Of a stretch of 64,000 bases of DNA, positions 56,701 to 64,000 are shown in pieces. Below the pieces are notes generated by a model, which searched no databases, was not told where the DNA came from, and saw only the letters and a program-made list of their open reading frames with translations. Both the position numbers and the translations under genes were made by a program. The stretch spans positions 38,708,616 to 38,772,615 of the forward strand of contig NC_067196.1 of NCBI RefSeq assembly GCF_000699445.3, read 5' to 3'. The stretch is from Schistosoma haematobium (Eukaryota; Platyhelminthes; Trematoda; Strigeidida; Schistosomatidae). Position 1 is the first letter of the stretch. Every line of letters starts with the position of its first letter.

Positions 56701-59153
56701 ATAGTTTACTCAAACAGATATGCAACCCAACTACAGATGACAATAAACATCTATCTAAAATAAAACTTCCTCCACTAATTATTGGTAGTTAATGTGAAGA
56801 CAAAGCATTAGTGTTTATAACTCATTTACCTCATTTACTTGACTCTGTACCGTACTCCAAGTGCGGAAAACAGTGATACTACACCACATAATTCCCGGTG
56901 GGGAGGATTTCGAACTGTTGACTTAGTGACCGAAAGACAGATGGTTTACCTACTGAGCCAATGCTTTCGACAAAACTATAAGATGGTTCGTAAAACGTTT
57001 CAAGGAAATAATGCTAACAATAATTAATTCGTCCAACTTGTCAGAAAATAAATACAGAAGAAAACTCATAAAAATTTCTTTCTGGAAGCGAATTGATACT
57101 AAATGTGATATGCATACCGACCAACTTTATTATAATTTTCTATACACTGGAGAACCACTTGGCCTAAAATAATTTTTTTAAGACAATAAACAAAAAACAA
57201 CAACAAAATGTCGTTGAACGTAACATGAAAAATAGACACACTGAATGAGTGCAAAACACTGAAGGAATTAAAATACAACCAAAATACTAACAGCACATTT
57301 CAGATTTAAAAAATGGGACAACGAACAAAGTACACAAACAAACCGATGAGGGGAAAAACACTGACAAACAAGGAACTAAAGTTGTCTTAATAGCAGAAAA
57401 TGGCACAAACAAGGGTAAGGAAAATTATGGATCATATTTGGTATATAACACATCCATTCACTAACGAAACTAACTCGTATAGAACGGTTAGATATGGTTA
57501 TGTCTAAATACAAAAAAATAAAGGAAAAATACAACGAAAAGGTGATCATAAACTTCGGTCAGATAAGCTCTGTTATTTGAGTAGATACCATATCCTATCT
57601 TTTAAGAAAATATAGACCAAAATGAAATGCCAAAATAAACAGTGAATAAAGTAAAAAAATAAGTGACTGAATGTATAAATGCCTTGAACAAAATGAATAC
57701 ATTGAGAGCTGTCATGTAAAGCTTATAAATACCGGTTTCAATGAGTACTGTCGTGATATTTCAGTTTTTCATATCGTTCAAGAACACGAGCGCATGCATA
57801 ATGCCCAATTGGTCCTATTGTTTAAATGAACAATCAGTTCCATATCAACTAAATGGTCACTTGTAAAAGTATATCTTGACAGTATCGGAATTCGACTAGG
57901 AGTGACTGGTTTATAATTTCAAACTTTTCACGTGTCGAAACTGGAGCAATCAAACAACCGTGGCAATATGTGAGAATCAAATAAATACACGGACTTGTAC
58001 ACAATAAATATTATACACAACTATGACAAGCAGGTGCTTCCAAATTTAAAATAAATGGAGAAATTATAACTATACTACTTAAATAAAATAAATTCTTAGT
58101 AATCTGTCCAAAACCGGTCACAGATTTGACGCTAATGTGCATGAGCCCAAAAATTTAAAAAACTTGGATAATTTAATTCAATTATTAATGAGTTTATAGG
58201 TATCAATACCAAGGTTGGACTTGATAGTTTCAAACAAATTGAGCATTTGGTAGATAATTAATAATGAATATATTTTTGTTATATCCCGATGAGTAGAAAT
58301 ACAATTTTTCTACTCATTGGGATTTACTTAGTCAAAGAAGGCATGTTTAACGTGTTTGCTTGACAACAGGCATATCGAACCCGTGAAAAACCCTTAAAAA
58401 TGATCTGAAATAAAAGTTTTGAAGTAGACTGACCAATATGCGACCCCCCATGCTGCTAAGACAAACTACGTAAAATAATTTCCTGCAGTTTTTTTCAAAC
58501 CAGTTTTATGTTGCTGAATTTTTGCGTTTGTTTGGCAGCAGGTTGTATGCGCTCACTGACAAAAGAAATAGAATCTATGTAACTTGGAAAAGCTCGGCAT
58601 TTTAGAAAACATAAACATCATAGGTTACAATCTTACGGAGCGATGCATTAAACTCACAGATAGATGACAGCTAAAACTCGCTCATGTACTTTAGACCTTT
58701 TCATCTAACCCAAACTTCTAACGTTTAAAAAGAACTGACTACCAGAACACAAAATAGTTGAGAGATGATTTGTAGTCACTACCTTAGTTTCGCAAGTAAC
58801 TACGACTCACTCTCCCGATTGTAACCACCATATATACATCAACTTTGTCAATCCATTGAATCGGTATGTAAACATTTCATCTTACTTAAAAGAATGCATA
58901 GTTTACCTTGTACTCTTTGGTCACGTATCATCCAATAAAGAACTCCCATTTTATTGTCAGACTTTAGAATTGTTTCATGAGTTTTCTCTTCAAAATTTTC
59001 ATCCAGTGAAGGAAAATGATTAGGTCCTTTTAACTGACGTACGCGACACTTTGCATATTTGAATTCCGAAACAGTATTTGCAACAGTCAGACGCTTTTTA
59101 GCAATATCTTGGATCCATTGTAAAACATCATATCTCCCTACTTGTGAAGTCAT
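35719..59153 (-). CDS. PHR: Class II CPD photolyase (complete, eight exons over 23 kb)
   Basis: Light-driven repair of UV-induced cyclobutane pyrimidine dimers in DNA, using FAD. Exons are 59153-58907, 56050-55905, 48451-48179, 41397-41239, 38172-37974, 36897-36745, 36183-35899 and 35858-35719. All joins are GT-AG and phase-consistent, giving about 533 aa, normal for class II. In order: [14 protein letters not shown] and [13 protein letters not shown] (N-terminal photolyase domain), [59 protein letters not shown], class II signature 1 ([15 protein letters not shown]), [42 protein letters not shown] and signature 2 ([17 protein letters not shown]). The residues after FGKIR read CMTY rather than the usual YMN. 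A Glu/Asn-rich insertion sits in exon 1. The start is the first ATG upstream in frame. Introns of 2-7 kb are filled with transposons; the last is 40 bp. Confidence 0.93.
37140..37390. repeat. Dispersed repeat, copy A (in photolyase intron 5)
   Basis: Shares with 46840-47090 the segments TTCATTCACTCA, TATTTCGG-TATTATAGTTGATGCA, a degenerate CCTAAC-rich stretch, and CTCAAAG-TTG/CG-TCCATAAATTATAGTC. Not assigned to a named family. Confidence 0.55.
38795..39112 (+). pseudogene. SR2-like reverse transcriptase, fingers region
   Basis: A 105-codon open segment with [20 protein letters not shown] and [14 protein letters not shown]; stops at 39110 in the motif where MKDAVDAQL is expected. Downstream RT parts lie in other frames. 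Confidence 0.75.
39984..40256 (+). pseudogene. SR2-like LINE C-terminal domain
   Basis: A 90-codon frame: [40 protein letters not shown] and [14 protein letters not shown], matching the basic C-terminus of RTE-type ORF2. The last residues come from the GTAAG tail region. Confidence 0.75.
41460..42060 (-). mobile_element. Perere-3-like LINE reverse transcriptase fragment
   Basis: Two adjacent minus-strand frames: [20 protein letters not shown] (motif A, with key residues altered: normally DxxxAFDS), [20 protein letters not shown], then [20 protein letters not shown] (motif C, YADD intact) and [18 protein letters not shown]. Frameshifts separate them. It lies in photolyase intron 3, same strand as the gene, just upstream of exon 4. 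Confidence 0.75.
42755..42990 (-). repeat. Degenerate hammerhead-SINE (Sm-alpha-like) copy
   Basis: GTAGCAGTGAGATCTAGGAT and TTCGTCCGATCTGAGATCAG align with the better copy at 44860-45060 (GCAGTGGAATCCAAGAT, TTTCGTCGTATTTGGGACTC). The ribozyme core is lost. Confidence 0.45.
43381..43475 (-). repeat. SINE 3' part with decayed hammerhead motif
   Basis: Minus strand reads AGTCCCGTGCTAGAACGAAA, then CAGTCGTCCAGTG and a tail like that of the 49860-49945 copy. Stem II and GAAAC are present, but the CUGANGA core is mutated (CTAAAAA). Confidence 0.55.
43506..43695 (+). repeat. tRNA-derived SINE with hammerhead-like motif
   Basis: Plus strand: A-box-like GTGGTTAAGGGTTTAAGC, B-box-like GGTTTGATTCTC, then CTGAAAATTCCCGTACTGGG followed by ACGAAAC and CCAGGTTTTT. 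It combines a tRNA-like promoter with a hammerhead-type core (CUGA/GAAAC; the G after CUGAA is altered). It is inverted relative to the neighbour at 43381. Confidence 0.6.
44860..45060 (-). repeat. Sm-alpha-like SINE fragment with hammerhead ribozyme motif
   Basis: Minus strand, 44935-44860: GATGACGAGTCCCAAATA, CGACGAAACGC, ATCTTGGATTCC. It matches the layout of the schistosome Sm-alpha hammerhead: core CUGACGA, stem II GUCC...GGAC, GAAAC, and cleavage triplet AUC. Two changes are seen: the first core C is A, and one stem II pair is broken. By hammerhead rules this copy should cleave poorly or not at all. Confidence 0.65.
46254..46271. repeat. (TA)n microsatellite
   Basis: Alternating TA run of about 18 bp; a short CAGT repeat follows at 46332-46349. 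Confidence 0.85.
46840..47095. repeat. Dispersed repeat, copy B (in photolyase intron 3)
   Basis: Partner of the copy at 37140-37390. Contains TTCGGCATTATAGTTGATGC and a degenerate stretch of CCTAAC-like units. Confidence 0.55.
47711..47900. repeat. 60-bp tandem repeat, about three copies
   Basis: The blocks at 47761-47820 and 47821-47880 are identical over nearly the whole 60 bp, with a partial, more diverged unit on each side. The 88-codon frame across it only reflects the repeat (20-residue period). Confidence 0.9.
49860..49945 (-). repeat. SINE 3' part with hammerhead-like motif
   Basis: Minus strand: CCGAGGAGTCCCATACTAGA followed by ACGAAATGGTCGTCCAGTGC. Stem II and the GTC cleavage triplet are visible, but the core CUGAGGA reads CCGAGGA and GAAAC reads GAAAT. 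Confidence 0.6.
50030..50443 (+). pseudogene. Penelope-like element RT fragment, left part
   Basis: Contains [51 protein letters not shown] and [13 protein letters not shown]: the palm of Penelope-like RTs, in which GVAMGSPLxPxLADIF and YVDDT are usual. Here the YxDD-equivalent reads CINET, so the catalytic aspartates are lost. It is cut at 50443 by the LTR element and resumes at 54681. Confidence 0.7.
50444..50997 (-). repeat. 3' LTR of the Gag-PR-IN element
   Basis: 554 bp, identical in layout to 54122-54675 (offset 3678). Differences cluster at the outer end, e.g. GGATCGC versus GAATCGC and CACGCGAGTG versus CACACACGTG. It contains a 99-codon frame that is only an LTR by-product. Confidence 0.95.
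51067..54081 (-). CDS. Gag-protease-integrase polyprotein lacking RT and RNase H (1004 aa)
   Basis: One uninterrupted frame; an alternative start is the Met at residue 6. Gag is about 1-250. A zinc-binding region at about 275-307 includes [14 protein letters not shown] (CCHC knuckle). The aspartic protease at about 340-437 has [12 protein letters not shown] (DTA instead of DTG, as in K02A2.6-like gypsy elements) and LLGLDW. Residues 450-560 are Ser/Asn/Asp-rich with about five 14-residue repeats. Integrase covers about 560-935: HHCC zinc finger (H642/H645, C674/C677 region), core with VDFAGP, TDNGTQF and [11 protein letters not shown] (D706, D760, E796 approximate) and a GPY/F-like SH3 tail ([12 protein letters not shown]). 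No RT (YxDD) or RNase H motif exists anywhere in the frame or between the LTRs. Integrase and protease look intact, so the element would need RT from a relative. Confidence 0.93.
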   Translation of the reverse strand: MIQYKMPVSLDDLKTILQMQQAQNDANQTKLLDAFARMFSLQSSSACQSDKHESIINSISEFQYDPEANVIFSSWFHRCEDIFRVECSHLDDAAKVRLLLRRLGTQEYNKYVNFILPQNPRDVSFKDTVQILSDIFDEQSSLFNTRYKCFQITKSPEDDYLTYAGKVNRQCERFKINEITADQFKCLIFICGLKNEEDADVRTRMLVRIEQEPNMTLQMVTTECQRLLNLKHDTAMVQQKGKPSGSDSINALRSIKSSKQNCTSMKKPANPPSPCWFCGAWHFAKFCPFKNHKCRKCHRIGHKEGHCSLNKRKTKHRSENSKQQSNSQIKTTFATFKVGFKNRRKFVNLLVNGKLIRLQLDTASDVTLISKNTWHKLGCPSIRPTEHVTRNASGDIVKLTGEVLCNVQLMGSKFTDVCYLTNRHDLDLLGLDWIAHVDTLNKLLDEVCSQNVSYDSIQIPNDISKSNASDESSSLDINELNASDETCSYDLSESNNSNVMCSHHVKSNTADSLPSHKISKSNTSDKVCAGETSESHVLLSNVMSTSKSSASSQLSSVSYINHLRQILPVTAARIAEHTRRDPILRRLSTFIQRGWPPRITSHELKQYYQRRQSLSIVNDCIMVADRVVVPYNLRSLVLKQLHTAHPGTGRMKAIARSYVYWPNIDEHIEDFVRACRKCAEVSKCPRKAELHSWPSPEEPWSRIHVDFAGPFQGTYFLVCVDAYSKWPEIFPINQITSQQTIMKLRQLFSRFGVPDVLVTDNGTQFISSIFSDFCKRFGVKHVRSPPYHPQSNGQAERFVDTFKRALLKAKGEGKIEEILDDFLLVCRTTPNPSTPNQMSPAEIMFGRKVRTALDAMKPQQRDIGKRNRKMENQFDRHHGAKRRIFQKNQKVYVRDFRYSPPQWTSGRILKRQGNVMYVVEVEGQKWTRHVNHILENAGTSQKTEKLDSMWRIILDSFDIKCSATQKTTQPEQSPIRKASRKRRRPDILQVDPKRRTYVSEGRYQ
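52486..52695 (-). repeat. In-frame minisatellite: about five 42-bp (14-residue) repeats
   Basis: Residues about 463-532 read as [69 protein letters not shown]. The shared pattern is xSxSNxSDxxCSxx. It lies exactly where RT-RNase H would be. Confidence 0.8.
54122..54675 (-). repeat. 5' LTR of the Gag-PR-IN element
   Basis: 554 bp with perfect 8-bp terminal inverted ends, followed inward by the primer-binding site at 54119 and outward by the GTTTA duplication. Confidence 0.95.
54681..55480 (+). pseudogene. Penelope-like element, right part with GIY-YIG endonuclease
   Basis: It continues the fragment interrupted at 50443: WKGQYTFP and LPLQYKRNL (post-RT), then [20 protein letters not shown] (the CxCGASYIGRTSR-type core of the GIY-YIG nuclease), KHLSE, HLVQTGY and [20 protein letters not shown]. 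Many stops and frameshifts. Confidence 0.7.
55531..55580. repeat. ATT-rich microsatellite
   Basis: Imperfect (ATT)n run near the 3' end of the Penelope remnant, just before photolyase exon 2. Confidence 0.7.
56051..58906. other. Photolyase intron 1 (2856 bp)
   Basis: AT-rich, with a minus-strand tRNA-derived SINE at about 56850-57000. Nothing else is recognised. Confidence 0.6.
56850..57000 (-). repeat. tRNA-derived SINE in photolyase intron 1
   Basis: Minus strand: TTGGCTCAGTAGGTAAACC (good A box) and CAACAGTTCGAAATCCTCC (good B box) at tRNA spacing, followed by a non-tRNA tail. Not a functional tRNA: anticodon and acceptor arms do not fold well. Confidence 0.6.
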
Positions 59154-62100
59154 GAATCTTCAACAGTGGAGATCTGTCAAATAAAGCATCAACAATACTT
59201 CAGCTTCTTAATCAAGTACGGACTTATATGTTGAGGTTTAAGGAGCGTTTTTTATTTTATTAGGGCTAGTGACATTACTCTGGTGCCCTGGCCAGAATAA
59301 GTTGGGTAGGGTTAGAACCTTTGAATACTACCGGTAGCAAATCAGGTATCTAAGTGCTGAATAATTACTACAAACCCTTTGGCTGCAACAAGATAATGAG
59401 AAATCAAAAACTGGCACTTACGGACAGAACAGTAATAGTGAAGTGAGTAAAGTTGACAAAAGTTAATTGTCTTAGTTAGTTATAATCTGGCTTGGTAATT
59501 AAGAATGAATCCATGATAAACGTATACTATATTTAATACGTCAAGATTAACGACGCTGAAACGGTCGTTCCCTGGAGTTTAATCATGTTGAAAAATAAGG
59601 CTGGTGTAGTCTCAAAACTGTTACTCCCAGAACGAGTTTGTGACGCTGATCGAACAGGAATATGACAGAGACAGAGTATTTCTGCCAGCTGATCAGCATA
59701 TGAAAATATGCTACCTTCCACTTTAAGAAGCAGACACTAATTCAAAAACAACACACAGTGTCTCCAATCTGTCAGTCATAAGCCATGTAGAACCTGGGAC
59801 ATATATGCATTGGACCTAATTGCGAAACCACATCATCACAGGCGGGATTGGTACAGAAGTGATAAAGACTAGCAATAAAAAAATATTTGGGAAAAAACAA
59901 TCACAGTATCGGTGCCAGTACGACCTATTCTGAAACATTGTATAATATAGTCCAGTACGAAAGTTAATGACTTCATGGACTGATGTTGCGTTTTGTTTTG
60001 ACCGTCCTTAGCCTTCTATCCTTATACACAAGCTAGCATTTCCAGTTGACGTAGATAGTGGTTGGATAAATATAATACTTATCCCAGTTAAATCCTTAGA
60101 CGAAGATTCACTTCAACCAATTTCGCATATTTGATTGTCCCGCGGCAAATGAACAGTGCTTGGGAGAAATCGATGACCAAAGGCCTGTGGCCTACATACA
60201 TCTACTTTCACAAGCTATACATCCAGGCTATAGGGTAGAACAAAGAAGAACACAGCGTACATCTCCCTTGGTTGACAAACAAACACCACACCTATGCTGA
60301 AAGGCTAAACAAACTTCCTGGAGCTATGCAGAGAATTTTTTAAGGCATCAATGCATTGAACTTGTCACTTCCAAAATGAGTGGATTGGTTGACAAACTCA
60401 ACTACATCTCTCTATATTTAGTTTAATCGTTAATGCAAATAATTCCCGAAGCAACATTTCGCATGCAGAGGGGGGAGGAAAAAATCCTGTCTAGAACATA
60501 CTGGTGTCGCTGTTTAAGGCGACCGAAAGAATTTTTATTTTCTCAGCCTTTGTCCTGGGACCAAAGGAAAGATGAATACTTGATTAATATACCTAAGTCC
60601 ACATCTGAAATAAGCCCGGTTTCCCCACATTTGCTGCTCAAAAGCTTTGTTCAACCACCTAATGACAAGTGACGTCAGTACTCGGGGTACTATGTAAGCT
60701 AAAGAAATTTTTCTGTGGCTACCACGAAAAGACTTAAACTTCCGTATAAATGATGAGACAGCCAGATATCGAGACTAGTCAGATGGAATTACACCTAGTG
60801 CCGAAAACCCAGATAAAATTCGTCACTAGAGCATTTAGAACTTAGATATCACTCGTAAGGATCTCCGGAGTCCTATTGCTCTATCTCTCTAGCTACAGCC
60901 TTTTTAACTTCGTTGAATGTTGGGTGCGGATCGGTAGACATACACGAAAAGGATAGGAAGTCAAGCACCAACCCTGGGCGAACCACAGAATTTCTGACCT
61001 GAAATTGGATGTTCTAAAAGTTATTAATTTCATATATTTTGTGTGAGTAATGTTTTACATAATTCGAAAATAGTTCTCGAGCTCTCAATTTCGAGGGAAA
61101 TTTGACCCATTTCAAGGAAGCCGCAATAGTAAACTCTAGGGAAATGGCACCGAAAACCAAAAAATTCCTCAGACCTGGGGAGATTCCCCAATGTCTTCTT
61201 TTAACCTTGGTGAAGGTCACTATACTTTGTTGGTTCCCCCAAAATTCCGCCAAACTAAGGAACCACGGACACCATACAGGCGGTTTTTAAAATACGTCTA
61301 ATTCGGAATACGGACAATACGATAAAATACAGAGTGACTCACAAACGAAAGGAAAACGTATGAATTGACGAACTTAAAACTTAGTCGTACATACCAGTTT
61401 TAAGTGTGCCGCTGTTTGAACACAAAGGCTATCGTGATCAGTTTCAAGACTGTAGTCTCTACTATTAACGAAATACCCGGAGAAATATCCTTATTTATAA
61501 ATGGAATTGATAGAGCTGTGCTACGCGGTTGAGCGAATGGTAAACGTGAAGATGACCTCAAGCTCTTGGTGCATGTAAAATAAAACAGGATTAGAAATTT
61601 GTGTTTCCGTGGACTTTATCGATGTGCTTGTTAAAATCACTATAACTAAGCGGTTATGTTAATTTACTCACTAGAATTCTTGACAATTGATGCACTCTTA
61701 AAACCGTTTCTTTGGCTAATTACTGAACTTAATGGTAGAATGGCAGTATTATCGAAGAGGTGAATGCTTGATGAGTACGTTCTGGCTTATACGTGGAAAA
61801 CTGTGAAATTGCTTGGAATTTCTTGTTAAATTCTGCGTTGTTAAACAAGAATAGATGACAATCTATCAGACGCTAGTTTATCATTAAGTAATTTAAGTAC
61901 TGTGATTAAGTGACCTCTTGTCTTTCCTTATGGTGAGGGGAGGCGCAGTTGTAGTTAACCCATACCTTTTTCTGAGGCCGAACTAGGAAGGTCTTTAACC
62001 ACATCTGTGAGGTTATCTCAGTGGGGCCGTAACTTTTAATTTATGCCAAGGAGTCGGACAATGATTTAAATTAGGAGTTTGGGTGAAGTTCATATCACTA

Positions 62101-63230
62101 GCTCGCATTGACTGAATTGAAAGATTCCTAAAGTCTACGTCCTATTAATAAGCCAGGGTTCGAAAATAATTAATTACTCTTTACTTTCTCTCGAATGACT
62201 AAAACTCTCCAGGTCTAAAACTCACTAGATGGCGTGGTAAAGTTTAACCACAAATGACATTCACTTACCAGATAAACTGGAAAGCAACCTAATAGTCTAG
62301 CTGTGGCTCACATATTATCCACGGAGAACGTTGAGGACAATCCAAACCCTGAAAATATATGTAGATGAATCAGTGATAATATCCCGCTACCCGTCAATCT
62401 GTAGAAAAATCTCAGGTGATAATTGACTTCGGATGATCGATAACGCTCCCGGCGCTTTTTTGTAGCATTTCAACACACAAGATATTTGGAGCAAAAAGTG
62501 AAGATTACTTTAAGATCACATTTGTGAATGTAATGTGAAGAAATTTTTTTGATAATATATCTCTGGAATAATGAATTCGGATGAGATCAGAAAAATTTAC
62601 AAATGTTATGATTCACACATATCACAGCATAGATTGAATGAATATAAGCAAACATATAAGTTTCTATGTCATTGTGTTGATCAAGCTAATTGTTCGTCAC
62701 ATATTCAAATAAACCAACCGATTATGACATATGGGAATAGTCATAGTTGTTCGTATAAAAAACGATGAGTTGTCAGGGCTAGCGAAATAATCACTTGCCC
62801 CTAGCCAAATCAACTACCATTTAGGTCACTGAATATCGAGCAGTTTACCGACGCTTATCAAGCCCAAGAAACGGACGTGAATCAATGAACTCTACACCAT
62901 GGATAGGCGCATCCAGCAGTGGTCAGACCCTGCCCTCGTACCTACTCTGACTAGTGCATTTCTGTCGTACGTATGTCATACAGTCGTAGAAGTTACCATT
63001 GTACCTAAATACGACAAAAAGGAAATCTATGTTATGTATCGGCCGCTAGGCGTGATTTTGACACTAGATGAGGGCCATGCCATTTCCACCCAACTTAAGT
63101 GGGCCGCAGTCATTGATATAACCCACCTACGTTATATAAGCATTAATACAGGAACTGCAATTAACACTGTGAAATCCTCACATCAACTTAGGAAACAGAT
63201 CATGAAGACGAATTAATTTCTGAATCTTTC
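59154..63230. other. Region upstream of photolyase, no gene recognised
   Basis: Frames of 60-105 codons occur (60433-60672, 62571-62768, 62899-63216) but none carries a recognisable motif or plausible splice partners. The photolyase promoter should be in the first few hundred bases; no clear core element was found. Confidence 0.5.
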
Positions 63231-63243
63231 AAAATGGGAGAAA

Positions 63244-63270
63244 CTATTATTATTATTATTATTTTTGTTA
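63244..63270. repeat. (ATT)n microsatellite
   Basis: ATTATTATT run; such runs often mark the 3' ends of CR1-type LINEs, but no LINE coding sequence was identified beside it. Confidence 0.8.
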
Positions 63271-63816
63271 TTATAAGCTTTATTCAACATTATATTTTTG
63301 GTACAACATAGAATTCTCAGCATAAAGTATTTCAACAAGTTTCCTTTTCTTATACCTTGATCGATTGTGACGATAAATTTTGAATGATGATCAGTTAGAT
63401 GTTAGAAGTTCGGTAATCCACATTTGATTACTGTTCATTCGTTTCAATGCATATTGCCAGCCACCATGATGTCGCTGATTGTACCTTTTTGTATCCCGTA
63501 TAGCGAAAGGTTGTAAACTTTCCATAAACGCGCCTGAATAGGTTGTGCGCACAATAGACATAGTGATGTGCTAAAACAAACAACAAAACAGATAACTTGA
63601 TGAAATATCTAGATCGGAGGAACAGGTAGCCCAGATATTCAAGCAGGCCACCGGAACTAGCTATTGGCTTTTCGTGACTAGCAAGATGTCTTCCCATTGG
63701 AGTACCAAAAGTTTGAGCAAGAGCATTAAATGGCCAGACCAAAGAGCGAAACCAAGCATCATCGACATGCACTCCATGGGTTTAACATAAATGAAGTTAA
63801 ATGGGATTATTAATTA

Positions 63817-64000
63817 TTAACCGCTATTGGTTTGCGAACTGCAATACATCTCTCTTAATAATGGTGTTTGATTTCTCCATGTGTTCAAAGCTTCGGCTTT
63901 TATTCTTTTGTTGTTGGATCTAAAACCTTTTTTGAGGATTCTGGTGTCAGCGAAATCGATTGTATGGCCACACTCTGTGAGTTCGATGCAGTCACTGACA
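63817..64000 (-). pseudogene. Penelope-like element C-terminus (partial at right edge)
   Basis: An open minus-strand frame of 60 codons plus stop (63999-63817): CIELTECGHTIDFADTRILK, then RSNNKRIKAEALNTW. This is the segment after the GIY-YIG core in Penelope-like elements (usually EHCxxxxHxIDWxxTxIL...R..REAxxI). No lesion is visible in the part seen; the rest lies off the right edge. Confidence 0.65.

Noticed and set aside
56850..57000. Functional tRNA gene
   Set aside because: A and B boxes are good but no cloverleaf with acceptor stem forms and the tail is SINE-like.
63428..63772. 114-codon minus-strand frame (starting MHVDDAW) near a Penelope fragment
   Set aside because: No recognisable motif and no link in frame to the Penelope C-terminus; left unannotated.

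Overview
The window looks like nuclear DNA of a blood fluke, most likely Schistosoma (possibly the haematobium group; species is inference). The grounds are three host genes with GT-AG introns, several only 31-41 bp long, lying among flatworm-type retroelements: SR2-like (RTE) and Perere-3-like LINEs, CR1-type LINEs, Penelope-like remnants, tRNA-derived and hammerhead-bearing SINE fragments, and Ty3/gypsy elements.

Three conserved genes were rebuilt by joining exons in phase. (1) A minus-strand SETD1/Set1 histone H3K4 methyltransferase gene covers 1-3682. Only its N-terminal half is in the window (RRM and central conserved block); the catalytic SET end lies off the left edge. (2) A complete plus-strand DDX3/PL10-type DEAD-box RNA helicase gene covers 24304-35326. 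It has nine exons, about 630 aa, and the family's typical C-terminal DWWGN. (3) A complete minus-strand class II CPD photolyase gene covers 59153-35719. It has eight exons and about 533 aa. DDX3 and the photolyase are convergent, with 3' ends that probably overlap. SETD1 and DDX3 are divergent, separated by about 20 kb of mostly transposon-derived DNA.

Layout: 1-3.7 kb SETD1; 3.7-9.4 kb no gene recognised; 9.4-10.0 kb two inverted CR1 fragments; 10.0-15.8 kb a head-to-tail array of almost three copies of a decayed, internally deleted gypsy element sharing LTRs; 15.8-19.7 kb a nearly intact CR1-type LINE (+); 20.7-23.8 kb a second LINE (-) cut short within RT; 24.3-35.3 kb DDX3, whose first intron holds Perere-3-like and SR2-like remnants; 35.7-59.2 kb photolyase, whose introns hold SR2, Perere-3, SINE and Penelope fragments and a young complete LTR element; 59.2-64 kb upstream DNA ending in a Penelope fragment.

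The most unusual item is the complete LTR retrotransposon at 50444-54675. It has 554-bp LTRs that differ at about six sites, a 5-bp target duplication, a primer-binding site and a polypurine tract. Its one open 1004-codon frame encodes Gag, zinc knuckle, protease and integrase but no reverse transcriptase or RNase H. Where those should be there is a Ser/Asn/Asp-rich stretch built from about five copies of a 14-residue repeat. The second notable item is the tandem gypsy array, whose copies share the same inactivating lesions and so must have multiplied as DNA after decay. All calls were made by eye from sequence; no database search was run.
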